Assembly (NCBI GenBank): GCA_018398805.1
Contig: JAGFBZ010000862.1
Coordinates: 1-64,000 of the forward strand
Length of the DNA: 64,000 bases
DNA from: Hirundichthys speculiger
Lineage: Eukaryota > Chordata > Actinopteri > Beloniformes > Exocoetidae
Direction: 5' to 3'
The position numbers were made by a program, and so were the translations under genes. Under the pieces are notes generated by a model that worked only from the letters and a program-made list of their open reading frames with translations, was not told the origin of the DNA and ran no database searches. Every line of letters starts with the position of its first letter. Position 1 is the first letter of the stretch. Positions 34,212 to 46,200 of the stretch are shown here, piece by piece.

Positions 34212-34960
34212 CTTGTGCGCGTGCCCACCTGTGGGCGTGCCTGGGGCCGACCCCACAGCTGGCACTCATGCTCATTCACCACCACTGGTGTCGCTCTGTA
34301 ATTACGCCTCCCAACACCAGGTGGTGCTGGTGGCTCCCGTCCGTTTTACTGACAACAGCGACAGAGCAGATAGCTGATATCTTACCCCAGTTGGGGTTCA
34401 CAAATTTTGAGCATTACAGCAATTTATCAATTTATTGGGATTGGAAACACAAAACAAAACAAAACAAAAAGAATTAGTGGCGGGAAAACGTGTAGGAGGA
34501 GAGGGGGGGTTGGGGGGGTTGGAGACAGCTGAGTGTCTATTGGTAGATGTGTTGCTTAGCAACCACACAAACGCAAACAACACAGGGAAGGTGTGTGAAT
34601 GGATGGAAACGGAGCGGGAATGTTTTGATGGAGGTCCTGGAAGCAGATGGGCGGAACCAGAACTCACAGGGCGAAGCCCCCCTCCCCCCGATAAAAGCTC
34701 GTTACGGCCCTGTGCGTCATCTCCGCTGGAACTGGGGTACAGAAACTTTCACTTGATGTTGGGTCACGCTCCATCCCTCTGTACCCATCTGGACCCCTCA
34801 AGACTCCCCGTAGACCCTCTCTGGACCCCTCTAGACCCCAGACGGGCCGTAAACATGCCAGAAGAAGAACTGGAGCCGAACTTTGAACCGAGCCAGTCGT
34901 CCTCGTTAGGTCTGCGGGACTTGACATGTCTGATCCGGGACAGGATTCCCCCCCCCCACC
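34212..34960. other. No recognised feature
   Basis: Sequence between a hAT element and the CpG-rich block. The long plus frame 34435-35250 has no recognisable domain and runs into a CA repeat. A (CA)n tract lies at 34960-34986. Confidence 0.35.
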
Positions 34961-34996
34961 ACACACACACACACACACACACACACGGCTGCTCAC

Positions 34997-35200
34997 CTTC
35001 ACTGATCGTCGATCGATGCGAGCGGATCGATGCCGTCTGCGCGCTCCCGAGGTTCCGCGGTGACTCCAGGTGTGTCGCGGTGCTGCGCGTTCTTCTACAT
35101 ACCGGTCGCTCGCGAAACCCGGAAACGCGGCAGTGCGACGCTCCGTTAACTATAAAAGGAGTGATTTCCTCAGAAGGAACTGAGCCGCGGGCCAATCAGA
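34997..35200 (-). promoter_or_regulatory. CpG-rich promoter-like block; candidate CYRI non-coding exon 1
   Basis: CpG density is far above the surroundings from about 35000 to 35200. A CCAAT box lies at 35192-35196. TATAAAAG (35151-35158) is in plus orientation and AT-rich in minus. On the minus strand the block ends in GTGAAG followed by GTGAGC (boundary at 34997), a strong splice donor. This would suit the first, non-coding exon of the CYRI gene, whose coding exon 1 has a 5' acceptor (22444-22446) and so must have an upstream exon. A plus-strand promoter is the alternative. Inference only. Confidence 0.4.
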
Positions 35201-35209
35201 GAGCGGCAG

Positions 35210-35395
35210 GTCCTCCAGACCGAGACCTGAACCTGCAGACCGGGACCTGAACCTCCAGACTGAGACCTGAACCTGCAGACAGAGACCTGAACCTGCAGAC
35301 TGAGACCTGAACCTGCAGACTGAGACCTGAACCTGCAGACAGAGACCTGAACCTGCAGACAGAGACCTGAACCTGCAGACAGAGACCTGAACTGT
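35210..35395. repeat. 20-bp minisatellite (AGACCTGAACCTGCAGACTG)n
   Basis: About nine 20-bp units with ACTG/ACAG end variants, immediately before the large 24-bp array. Confidence 0.9.
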
Positions 35396-38300
35396 TCTAG
35401 TAGTTCCAGTTGAAGCTGTTCCAGTAGTTCCAGTTGTTCCAGTTGAAGCAGTTCCAGTAGTTCCAGTGGTTCTAGTAGTTCCAGTTGAAGTAGTTCCAGT
35501 AGTTCCAGTTGAAGTAGTTCCAGTAGTTCCAGTTAAAGTAGTTCCAGTAGTTCCAGTTGAAGCAGTTCTAGTAGTTCCAGTTGAAGCAGTTCCAGTAGTT
35601 CCAGTTGAAGCAGTTCCAGTAGTTCCAGTTGAAGCAGTTTCAGTAGTTCCAGTTGAAGCAGTTCCAGTAGTTTCAGTAGTTCCAGTAGTTGCAGTTGAAG
35701 CCGTTCCAGTAGTTCCAGTTGAAGTAGTTCCAGTAGTTCCAGTTGAAGCGGTTCCAGTAGTTCCAGTTTAAGCAGTTCCAGTAGTTCCAGTAGTTCCAGT
35801 TGAAGCAGTTCCAGTAGTTCCAGTTGAAGCAGTTCCAGTAGTTCCAGATGAAGCAGTTCCAGTAGTTCCAGTTGAAGGAGTTCCAGTAGTTCCTGTGGTT
35901 CCAGTTGAAGCAGTTCCAGTAGTTCCAGTTGAAGCGGTCCCAATACTTCCAGTTGAAGCAGTTCCAGTAGTTCCAGTTGAAGCAGTTCCAGTAGTTTCAG
36001 TAGTTCCAGTTGAAGCACTTCCAGTAGTTCCAGTGGTTCCAGTAGTTCCAGCGGTTCCAGTTGAAGCAGTTCCAGTAGTTCCAGTTGAAGCAGTTTCAGT
36101 AGTTCCAGTTGAAGCAGTTCCAGTAGTTCCAGTGGTTCCAATAGTTCCAGCAGTTCCAGTTGAAGCAGTTCCAGTAGTTCCAGTTGAAGCAGTTCCAGTA
36201 GTTTAAATAGTTCCAGTTGAAGCACTTCCAGTAGTTCCAGCGGTTCCAATTGAAGCAGTTCCAGTAGTTCCAGTTGAAGCGGTTCCAGTAGTTCCAGTTG
36301 AAGCAGTTCTAGTAGTTCCAGTTGAAGCAGTTCCAGTAGTTCCAGTTGAAGCGGTTCCAGTCGTTCCAGTTGAAGCAGTTCCAGTAGTTTCAGTAGTTCC
36401 AGTTGAAGCAGTTCCAGTAGTTCCAGTTGAAGCTGTTTCAGTAGTTCCAGTTGAAGCAGTTCCAGTAGTTCCAGTAGTTCCAGTTGAAGCAGTTCCAGTA
36501 GTTCCAGTGGTTCCAGTAGTTCCAGTTGAAGCAGTTCCAGTAGTTCCAGTTGAAGCAGGTCCAGTAGTTCCAGTTGAAGCAGTTCCAATAGTTCCAGTGG
36601 TTCCAGTAGTTCCAATTGAAGCAGTTCCAGTAGTTCCACTAGTTCCAGTTGAAGCAGTTCCAGTAGTTCCAGTAGTTCCAGTTGAAGCAGTTCTAGTAGT
36701 TCCAGTTGAAGCAGTTCCAATAGTTCCAGTGGTTCCAGTAGTTCCAGTTGAAGCAGTTCCAGTAGTTCCATTTGAAGCGGTTCCAGTAGTTCCAGTTGAA
36801 GCAGTTCCAGTAGTTCCAGTTGAAGCAGTTCCAGTAGTTCCATTTGAAGCGGTTCCAGTAGTTGCAGTTAAAGCAGTTCCAGTAGTTCCAGTTGAAGCAG
36901 TTCCAGTCGTTCAAGTTGAAGCAGTTCCAGTAGTTTCAGTAGTTCCAGTTGAAGCAGTTTCAGTAGTTCCAGTAGTTCCAGTAGTTGCAGTTGAAGCAGT
37001 TCCAGTAGTTCCAGTTGAAGCAGTTCCAGGTGAAGCGGTTCCAGTAGTTCCAGTTGAAGAAGTTCCAGTAGTTCCAGGTGAAGCAGTTCCAGTAGTTCCA
37101 GTTGCAGCCGTTCCAGTAGTTCCAGTGGTTCCAGTAGTTGCAGTTGAAGCAGTTCCAGTAGTTCCAGTTGAAGCGGTTCCAGTAGTTCCAGTTGTTCCAG
37201 TTGAAGCCGTTTCAGTAGTTCCAGTGGTTCCAGTAGTTCCAGTTGAAGCAGTTCCAGTAGTTCCAGTTGAAGCAGTTCCAGTAGTTCCAGTTGAAGTGGT
37301 TCAAGTAGTTCCAGTTGAGGCGGTTCCAGTAGTTACAGTAGTTCCAGTTGAAGCAGTTCCAGTAGTTCTAGTTGAAGCAGTTCCAGTAGTTCCAGTGGTT
37401 CCAGTAGTTCCAGTTGAAGCAGTTCCAGTAGTTCCAGTAGTTCCAGTTGAAGCGGTTCCAGTAGTTCCAGTTGAAGCAGTTCCAGTAGTTCCAGTAGTTC
37501 CAGTTGAAGCAGTTCCAGTAGTTCCAGTTGAAGCGATTCCAGTAGTTCCAGTTGAAGCAGCTCCAGTAGTTCCAGTTGAAGCAGTTCCAGTAGTTCCAGT
37601 TGAAGCGGTTCCAGTAGTTCCAGTTGAAGCAGTTCCAGTAGTTCCAGTTGAAGCAGTTTCGGTAGTTCCAGTTGAAGCAGTTCCAATAGTTCCAGTAGTT
37701 TCAGTAGTTCCAGTTGAAGCAGTTCCAGTAGTTCCAGTTGAAGCTGTTTCAGTAGTTCCAGTTGAAGCAGTTCCAGTAGTTCCAGTTGAAGCAGTTCTAG
37801 TAGTTCCAGATGAAGCGGTTCCAGTAGTTCCAGTTGAAGCAGTTCCAGCAGTTCCAGTTGAAGCAGTTCCAGTAGTTCCAGTTGAAGTGGTTCCAGTAGT
37901 TCCAGTTGAAGCAGTTCCAGTAGTTCCAGTTGAAGCAGTTTCGGTAGTTCCAGTTGAAGCACTTCCAGTAGTTCCAGTGGTTCCAGTTGAAGCAGTTCCA
38001 GTAGTTCCAGTAGTTCCAGTTGAAGCATTTCCAGTAGTTCCAGTTAAAGCAGTTCCCGTAGTTCCAGTGGTTCCAGTAGTTCAAGTTGAAGCAGTTCCAG
38101 TAGTTCCAGTTGAAGCAGTTCCAGTAGTTCCAGTTGAAGCGGTTCCTGTAGTTACAGTTGAAGCAGTTCCAGTAGTTCCAGTAGTTCCAGTTGAAGCAGT
38201 TCCAGTAGTTCCGGTTAAAGTAGTTCCAGTAGTTCCAGTTGAAGCAGTTCGAGTAGTTCCAGTTGAAGCAGTTCCAGTAGTTCAAGTGGTTCCAGTAGTT

Positions 38301-39015
38301 CTAGCAGTTCCAGTTGAAGCAGTTCCAGTAGCTCCAGTTGAAGCAGTTCCAGTAGTTCCAGTTGAAGCAGTTCCAGTAGTTCCAGTTGAAGTAGTTCCAG
38401 TAGTTCCAGTTGAAGTAGTTCCAGTAGTTCCAGTTGAAGCAGTTTCGGTAGTTCCAGTTGAAGCACTTCCAGTAGTTCCAGTGGTTCCAGTTGAAGCAGT
38501 TCCAGTAGTTCCAGTTGAAGCAGTTTCGGTAGTTCCAGTTGAAGCAGTTCCAATAGTTCCAGTAGTTCCAGTTGAAGCAGTTTCAGTAGTTCCAGTAGTT
38601 CCAGTTGAAGCATTTCCAGTAGTTCCAGTTGAAGCAGTTCCAGTAGTTCCAGTTGAAGCAGTTCTAGTAGTTCCAGTTGAAGCGGTTCCAGTAGTTCCAG
38701 TTGAAGCAGCTCCAGTAGTTCCAGTTGAAGCAGTTCCAGTAGTTCCAGTTGAAGCGGTTCCAGTAGTTCCAGTTGAAGCAGTTCCAGTAGTTCCAGTTGA
38801 AGTAGTTCCAGTAGTTCCAGTTGAAGTAGTTCCAGTTGAAGCAGTTCCAGTAGTTCTAGTTGAAGCGGTTCCAGTAGTTCCAGTTAAAGCAGTTCCAGTA
38901 GTTCCAGTTGAAGCAGTTTCGGTAGTTCCAGTTGAAGCAATTCCAGTAGTTCCAGTTTAAGCGGTTCCAGTAGTTCGAGTTGAAGCAGTTACAGTAGTTC
39001 CAGTAGTTCCAGTCC
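35396..39015. repeat. 3.6-kb minisatellite of 9- and 15-bp modules
   Basis: Built from GTTCCAGTA (9 bp) and GTTCCAGTTGAAGCA (15 bp), most often as a 24-bp pair. The plus frame reads VPVVPVEA repeats. Frame is the same from 35466 to 38960 because all modules are multiples of three; the final 2454 bp (36507-38960) are open. Minus frames (ELLELLQL repeats) are also long. No start context, splice site, signal peptide or domain supports a protein, so this is treated as non-coding. Confidence 0.92.
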
Positions 39016-40189
39016 CAATCCAACCAGTCTCCCCACAGATTGCCAAACTGTGTTCAAATTTATCTCAACTAAACACTTTCATTCACAACAACACTTTTCT
39101 AACATTGCCGTAGCTACAAAGTCATTCTGAAGTATAAGATTTTGGCTCTCAGAGGTGAATGATGGTTGAAAAACATGTCAGGTTGTGCTTTTTTCTTTTT
39201 TCAGTTTGAAAACTTTTTAGTTTCAGGTCCACAGACCTGGATCAGAATAATTATCAAGTACAACTTCATAACATCCTGGACTCCTGGGTTTGTTTGTTTT
39301 TTTATTTTTTTAAACCAAAATATATTTCATGCATTTTCCAAACACTTTTCAAAGGCCGAGTTATTTACAGCTGAGCAGCTGGTTCCCAGTCAGCTCGTCC
39401 ATGTGGGTCCAGTCTGGACTGACGAAGGACTCCTTTAGGAGCTGAGACAGTGTCCATGTGGTTCCAGTAACAGTGGGCCGCTAAATGTGCCAAATACATG
39501 AGGCCATAAGGGACGTAAGATACAAGAAAATAAAACAGTGAGACTCCACCAGAAACCCAGCAGAACCTGCTCAGAGTCCAGATGTGCAGGACCACCCTGG
39601 ACCCCGTCATGAACCCACTTTAACGCCAACAAAAGCATGTATTTCTACAAAAGTGGCGGTTTTAGGTTTCTGCTTGTGTTTCTGCGTCTTGAAGCTTGAA
39701 TACGTGAGTTCTGGCTGATTCTGGTCCTCGGCTTGTTTAAGGAACTATAAAAACAGATGCGGGCCACAGATAGGTCCAGTTCATTTATGAGTGCTGTATT
39801 TAACTTCTGCGACATGATGGAAATTCTTCTTCCTTATCTTTAACAGCCTGAGTCTTCTCTGCAGCTGAACCGAACCAAACCGCTCTGAAACCAACGTTTC
39901 TGAGCTGCAGGTGCTGCAGGTGCTGCGGTGGTGGGAGGAGCTGAGGGAGCAGAGCTCTGCTGCCCCCTGGTGGCTGTTTTCTGTCCAACCAACATGTGTG
40001 TTGTTTCTTGTTTTTTGCTCCCATTAACTTCTCGTAGTTCTATAATCCCTCCACTGTTTAAGTGCCTCGTAAACCACATATTATTAGTTACAATATCTAA
40101 TTTATCATTACTATGTTAATCTTTAACAAACATGTTTAATATAAAGTGAAATAACCGTTGTTTTCATATAAATAGCGACATTACCCACA
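39016..40189. other. phb2 upstream region, no gene recognised
   Basis: Ordinary-composition DNA between the large array and the phb2 promoter. A minus frame at 39365-39610 looks mildly membrane-like (YFLVSYVPYGLMYLAHLAAH) but cannot be tied to a family or to exon borders. Confidence 0.4.
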
Positions 40190-40291
40190 AATACTACATT
40201 TCCCATGGTGCCCGGAGATCCGGAAACACGTCACACCCGTGACCTTGTCTCCTCTTCTTCACTTGGTTTTCTAACAGGCGGAGCGGACGGC
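40190..40291 (+). promoter_or_regulatory. phb2: phb2 core promoter and 5' UTR
   Basis: ACTACATTTCCCATGGTGC (about 40193-40211) fits the ZNF143/STAF consensus (ACTAC..., CCCA...GC). CCGGAAACACGTCAC (40220-40234) holds an ETS/GABP core and a CRE-like half-site. A pyrimidine tract and CTTCTTCACTT precede the ATG at 40292. A CpG-rich stretch follows in intron 1 (40380-40430, with GCGCGC). No TATA box. The arrangement is usual for nuclear genes of mitochondrial proteins. Sites are judged by eye. Confidence 0.55.
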
Positions 40292-43200
40292 ATGGCGAGC
40301 AAGGATCCAGGGGTGAGTGCTGCTTTTATCATAAATTCACTTTAGACAAACTTTCATCACATTCCCGTCCTCGGTTCTCCAGAACAGCTCTGTCGGTTCG
40401 CTCGCGTGCGCGCGCTGCCGCGTGACAGGAGCGTTTTAAGAGCTTTCCACGTGAGTTCGGCTGAACCTGACGTTACAAAAGTCTTATCTTAAAAAAAAAA
40501 CTCGTGGGGAGAAAATTGGAAGGAATGTATATTAAAATGTATTAAAATAAGTTAATGGGTATTTAATTAACTCCGTTATCGGAGTATTTTAACAAGTTCG
40601 GTCCAGATTTCGTTTAGAAAACGTTCGACTTTAGATGTTTTCGTGTATTTCCAGTTACACATACAGTCCTGACCCCTTCATTTATAATTCAAATAAGTTT
40701 AAAATACGTATAGTTTAATTCGGCATATAAGTTGGAGACCTTTTTAATTGATAAAATGATCATCTGTGAGAGCAGATGCACCTGAAACCGCTGCTGTTTC
40801 TGACCCAAACTCAAAACTCCACAGATGTGTGCAGTCAAACCAAAGTTGATATTCGGCTGCTTTTCTTAACTTTTAAGGACAAACAAACAGTCGCTCTGTT
40901 GAATCCACGTGTATTATTGCTCTTTCATGCCAACAGTCGCCTGTCAGAGGGAGTTTGATCCGTCTGGTGCACAGATGGCATCAGTTTGTGACGAGACTGA
41001 GTCCTGTGAGGTTGTTGGGTTGTCAGCCTCCCCCCCCCCATCCTGTGTGAAGGACACTTGTCCCAGTCATGGAGAAGCTTAAACCCGAGTGTGTGCTGGT
41101 GTTTCAGGGTTTTCTGCAGCAGCTGCGACAGATCGCAGGCAGGATGTCGTCGGGACCTCGAGGTGCAGGGATCGGTGTGAAGCTGCTGATCGGAGCAGGA
41201 GCTCTGGCTTACGGAGTCAAGGAGGCCACCTACACAGGTAGGCTTACAGCACCTATACAGTATTTCTTCTGATCCGACTGCTCCGACTGGAGGAATCTGG
41301 TTTGTGACAACGTGAAGTTTTTGACCGTCAGAATAGTCAAGATGGCGTGAATGTTAAATGATGAATCACTTTCATCCAGTCATGAATGATGTCCAGGTGT
41401 CTCTGTGAGCTGGGACTGGATCCACCTGGCTGGTATCTGGGGCGTCTGGAGACCAGATGAACATCTCAGTCTTTCTTGACTTCTGTGAGCACCTCCTCGA
41501 GGATGTCTAGAGCACCAGAGGCGTCCGCCGTAGGTTTCCGGCCAGAGGCGTCCGCCGTAGGTGTCCGGCCAGAGGCGGCCGCCGTAGGTGTCCGGCCAGA
41601 GGCGTCCGCCGTAGGGGTCCGGCCAGAGGCGTCCGCCGTAGGTGTCCGGCCAGAGGCGGCCGCCGTAGGTGTCCGGCCAGAGGCGTCCGCCGTAGGTTTC
41701 CGGCCAGAGGCGGCCGCCGTAGGTGTCCGGCCAGAGGCGGCCGCCGTAGGTGTCCGGCCAGAGGCGTCCGCCGTAGGGGTCCGGCCAGAGGCGGCCGCCG
41801 TAGGTGTCCGGCCAGAGGCGTCCACCGTAGGGGTCCAGCCAGAGGCGTCCGCCGTAGGTGTCCGGCCAGAGGCGTCCACCGTAGGGGTCCAGCCAGAGGC
41901 GTCCGCCGTAGGTTTCCGGCCAGAGGCGGCCGCCGTAGGTGTCCGGCCAGAGGCGGCCGCCGTAGGTGTCCGGCCAGAGGCGTCCGCCGTAGGTGTCCGG
42001 CCAGAGGCGTCCGCCGTAGGTGTCCGGCCAGAGGCGTCCGCCGTAGGTGTCCGGCCAGAGGCGGCCACCGTAGGTGTCCGGCCAGAGGCGTCCGCCGTAG
42101 GTGTCCGGCCAGAGGCGTCCGCCGTAGGTTTCCGGCCAGAGGCGGCCGCCGTAGGTGTCCGGCCAGAGGCGGCCGCCGTAGGTGTCCGGCCAGAGGCGTC
42201 CGCCGTAGGGGTCCGGCCAGAGGCGTCCGCCGTAGGTGTCCGGCCAGAGGCGTCCGCCGTAGGGGTCCGGCCAGAGGCGTCCGCCGTAGGGGTCCGGCCA
42301 GAGGCGTCCGCCGTAGGGGTCCGGCCAGAGGCGTCCGCCGTAGGTGTCCGGCCAGAGGCGGCCGCCGTAGGTGTCCGGCCAGAGGCGGCCGCCGTAGGTT
42401 TCCGGCCAGAGGCGTCCGCCATAGGTGTCCGGCCAGAGGCGGCCGCCGTAGGTGTCCGGCCAGAGGCGTCCGCCGTAGGTTTCCGGCCAGAGGCGTCCGC
42501 CGTAGGGGTCCGGCCAGAGGCGTCCGCCGTAGGGGTCCGGCCAGAGGCGTCCGCCGTAGGGGTCCGGCCAGAGGCGTCCGCCGTAGGGGTCCGGCCAGAG
42601 GCGTCCGCCGTAGGGGTCCGGCCAGAGGCGTCCGCCGTAGGGGTCCGGCCAGAGGCGTCCGCCGTAGGTTTCCGGCCAGAGGCGTCCGCCGTAGGTTTCC
42701 GGCCAGAGGCGTCCGCCGTAGGTTTCCGGCCAGAGGCGGCCACTGGCTGCCTACATGGCAGCTTTATTTTGCTGCCATGTTGGGGGCGTGGCAGGTCCGT
42801 TAACCATTTGCCAGAATCCAGAACAGTCCCAGTGGTTCTGGCTGATGGGTGTATACATGTTTCACACCAAGCAAATGGAAAGGTTACGATAACTGTTTTT
42901 TTTTTAAACCGATAACTTTCAGCTCCTAACAGCCGATACTGATAACACACACATACACCTAAGATCATTACATCAATACTATGAACAGAATCTCTTTAAA
43001 TGAACAGATATTTATTTTTTCCAATGAAAAACTATTGTCAAGCCTCTCAAACATTTTCATAAAGCTATCAAACAAACCTATTTGATATCTCACATTAACT
43101 TAAATAAGGTTCATTACTGACTGATATAAAAAATAAAGGCTCCTTAAACTGATGGAAATACATGCATCAGAATTACTAACTGAAAAAGATTAACATTTAA

Positions 43201-46200
43201 AGGATTTTGGCTTGTGGTTCCATTTAAATTAATACCTTTAATTAAAGTAAATGAGGTTCAGTAGTTTTTATTTTTTAATCTCATGGAAGCTTTAGATGAG
43301 AGGAATGAGGGGAGGAGAGAGACTGCTGCTGGCTTGCGCACGTTAGCATTAGCTTCCGTTAGCTCAAGTTAGCGTAATTTCAAAACTCCATGGATTGTTA
43401 TGTTGTAGGTGGCTGATCAGGTTTTACGTATTAAAGCTTGTGCTTCCCTCCTCGTAGAATTCACTCGGAGGATTCGTCACAAATAACCACCAAACTATCT
43501 TCTTCTGAAACTTTAACGAAAGTTCCACGCCGCCATGTTTGTTGTGATCAGCGCTGTGCTGCAGGCTGCATTCAAGGTGTAACGTAAATTCCTCCGTTCC
43601 CTCATTTGCTAGTTGTTCTTTCAGCCTTTTCTATTTTTTTTTCTTTTTTATGTGTAACGTGGGAGAATACTGGGAATATCAATTAAAGTCATCAACTACC
43701 AAAATTATAACCGAGTTAACGAGTTGTTTTCTGGCATGAGGGGGTATTCTTGATTTTCCTGATTGAGTAATCGTTTTTCTGATTATGCTGATGTCACTTG
43801 AACATAACATTCACTGCCGGTCATTCAAGGCTCAGAGGGAGCGAGACACTGCCGTGTTGACAAAAATATATATGTTATCGGGGCAATTGGTCGTGATATC
43901 GGACTTATCGGGATGACGTCATCATTTCCTGTTATCAACCCGAGTTATTGTGCACCCCGAGTTGTTTCTATACATTAAAAATTCAAAGAGAAAAATCAAC
44001 GACCACTAACGGACATGTGAACATATGTGATCAGACTGTAAAGGAGAATAACAGGCTGCTGTCATCTCATAACCGTTTATAACTGAAGATGTTTACAGCG
44101 AGTGTTGCTGAGGCTGATCCGGTCAGCGCTGGGAGACGCAGCATCTTCAGGGTCATACGGCGTCTCATTAGCAGCCGTCTCATGATAGTTTTGGTTTCAC
44201 CTCATTTGTGCGCTGCTGTGCTCTGGCTTTTTTTGCATTTAATACCACTAAAGTTTAGTGACGTGAGCGCACGCTGCTGTTCTCAGTACCCATCCCTGTC
44301 CAACGGGTTCTCCTACCCCGAGGAGGCGGAGCCACAGCTGTAATGGACCCCCCCAGACCAACCCACAGCCAGTCGCAGTGGTCTGCCAGGACAGCAAACA
44401 GCAAATAAAATAACAATTAGTAGGATCTGTTGGGTCTAAGTGGCTACAGTGATGACGGCTCTACCTGCTGTCAGTCACAAGACCACACCCACAAATAGTG
44501 GGCTGTAGAGGGCGGTCGCAGTGTTGTTAAAGTCATCAATCTGGGACCAAAACTCACAGTCAACTAGGGGTGCACGATAATTATCGACCCGATAACAGGC
44601 AACAGCCCTCTACATCAATGGTCAGGGCGTCCAGAGGGTCCAGAACTTCAGATTCCTGGGAGTCCAGATCTCAGATGACCTCTCCTGGATATGTCCTGGC
44701 ACAAACACCTGCATCTGTCCACGTGATGAAGACGTTGCTGATGCAGACGAACCCAGAACTGTTCTGTTTGACAGGAATTAACACGTTCGCATTAAAAAAA
44801 ACCAAGCTTTTAAAGCTCAGGTGTGGTGTTCACCTCCAGACTGGGTTGGACTTCAGTATTTCTGTCATAAAGCTGCTTCTCTTTCTGGTTTGCAGTTGAA
44901 GGAGGACACAGAGCCATCATCTTCAGCAGGATCGGAGGGATGCAGATGGACACCGTGCTGGCTGAGGGCCTCCACTTCAGGTAGGCGGGGCTGAAAGTGT
45001 TCTGACACCGGGCCGGATCGCCGGCGTTTGACTATGATTCAGGACAAAACACAGAAACTCGTTATCTCTGAGTGGTCTTGAACACAGGCGAGGTGAGCCG
45101 GTGGTTGTTTAGGGTCCGACCAGAGCCGGCTGCCGTAGGGTCCGACCAGAGCCGGCTGCCGTAGGGTCCGACCAGAGCCGGCTGCCGTAGGGTCCGACCA
45201 GAGCCGGCTGCCGTAGGGTCCGACCAGAGCCGGCTGCCGTAGGGTCTGACCAGAGCTGGCTGCCCTAGGGTCCGGCCAGAGCCGGCTGCCGTAGGGTCCG
45301 GCCAGAGCCGGCTGCCGTAGGGTCTGATCAGAGTCGACTGCCGTAGGGTCCGACCAGAGCCGGCTGCCCTAGGGTCCGGCCAGAGCCGGCTGCCGTAGGG
45401 CCCGGCCAGAGCCGGCTGCCGTAGGGTCCCGGCCAGAGCCGGCTGCCCTAGGGTCCGACCAGAGCCGGCTGCCGTAGGGCCCGGCCAGAGCCGGCTGCCG
45501 TAGGGCCCGGCCAGAGCCGGCTGCCGTAGGGTCTGATCAGAGTCGGCTGCCGTAGGGTCCGACCAGAGCCGGCTGCCCTAGGGTCCGGCCAGAGCCGGCT
45601 GCCGTAGGGCCCGGCCAGAGCCGGCTGCCGTAGGGTCCGACCAGAGCCGGCTGCCGTAGGGTCCGACCAGAGCCGGCTGCCGTAGGGTCCGACCAGAGCC
45701 GGCTGCCCTAGGGTCCGGCCAGAGCCGGCTGCCGTAGGGTCCGGCCAGAGCCGGCTGCCGTAGGGTCCGGCCAGAGCCGGCTGCCCTAGGGTCCGGCCAG
45801 AGCCGGCTGCCGTAGGGTCCGGCCAGAGCCGGCTGCCCTAGGGTCCGGCCAGAGCCGGCTGCCCTAGGGTCCGGCCAGAGCCGGCTGCCCTAGGGTCCGG
45901 CCAGAGCCGGCTGCCGTAGGGTCCGGCCAGAGCCGGCTGCCGTAGGGTCCGGCCAGAGCCGGCTGCCGTAGGGTCCGGCCAGAGCCGGCTGCCGCCTGCC
46001 TACATCAGCTGCCTGCAGCTTTATTTTGCTGCCATGTAGGCAGTGGTGGTTGTTTATCCCACAATCAGAAAAATGGAGGCAAAATTCAGGTGTCTATGGG
46101 CCTGGACAGAGGAAAGGGGCGGGGACAGAGGAAAGGGGCGGGGCTGTTAGCCGCTTGGGAGCTGGTGCCAGAAGCTAAGGGAGCCTGGTACCTGTTTTTG

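Noticed and set aside
35533..36843. Leucine-rich ELLELLQL frame as a leucine-zipper protein
   Set aside because: It is the minus-strand reading of the same minisatellite.
36507..38960. 817-codon open frame (VPVVPVEA repeats) as a gene
   Set aside because: It is fully explained by 9- and 15-bp repeat modules. There is no start context, splice site or non-repetitive domain, and the opposite strand is equally open.
39365..39610. Possible exon of a membrane protein on minus (YFLVSYVPYGLMYLAHLAAH)
   Set aside because: No family recognised and no acceptor/donor pair in frame; two competing frames overlap.
41466..42968. About 500-codon frames on both strands (GRTPTADAS / PEASAVGVR)
   Set aside because: A 27-bp repeat inside phb2 intron 2 keeps all frames open; there is no gene structure.
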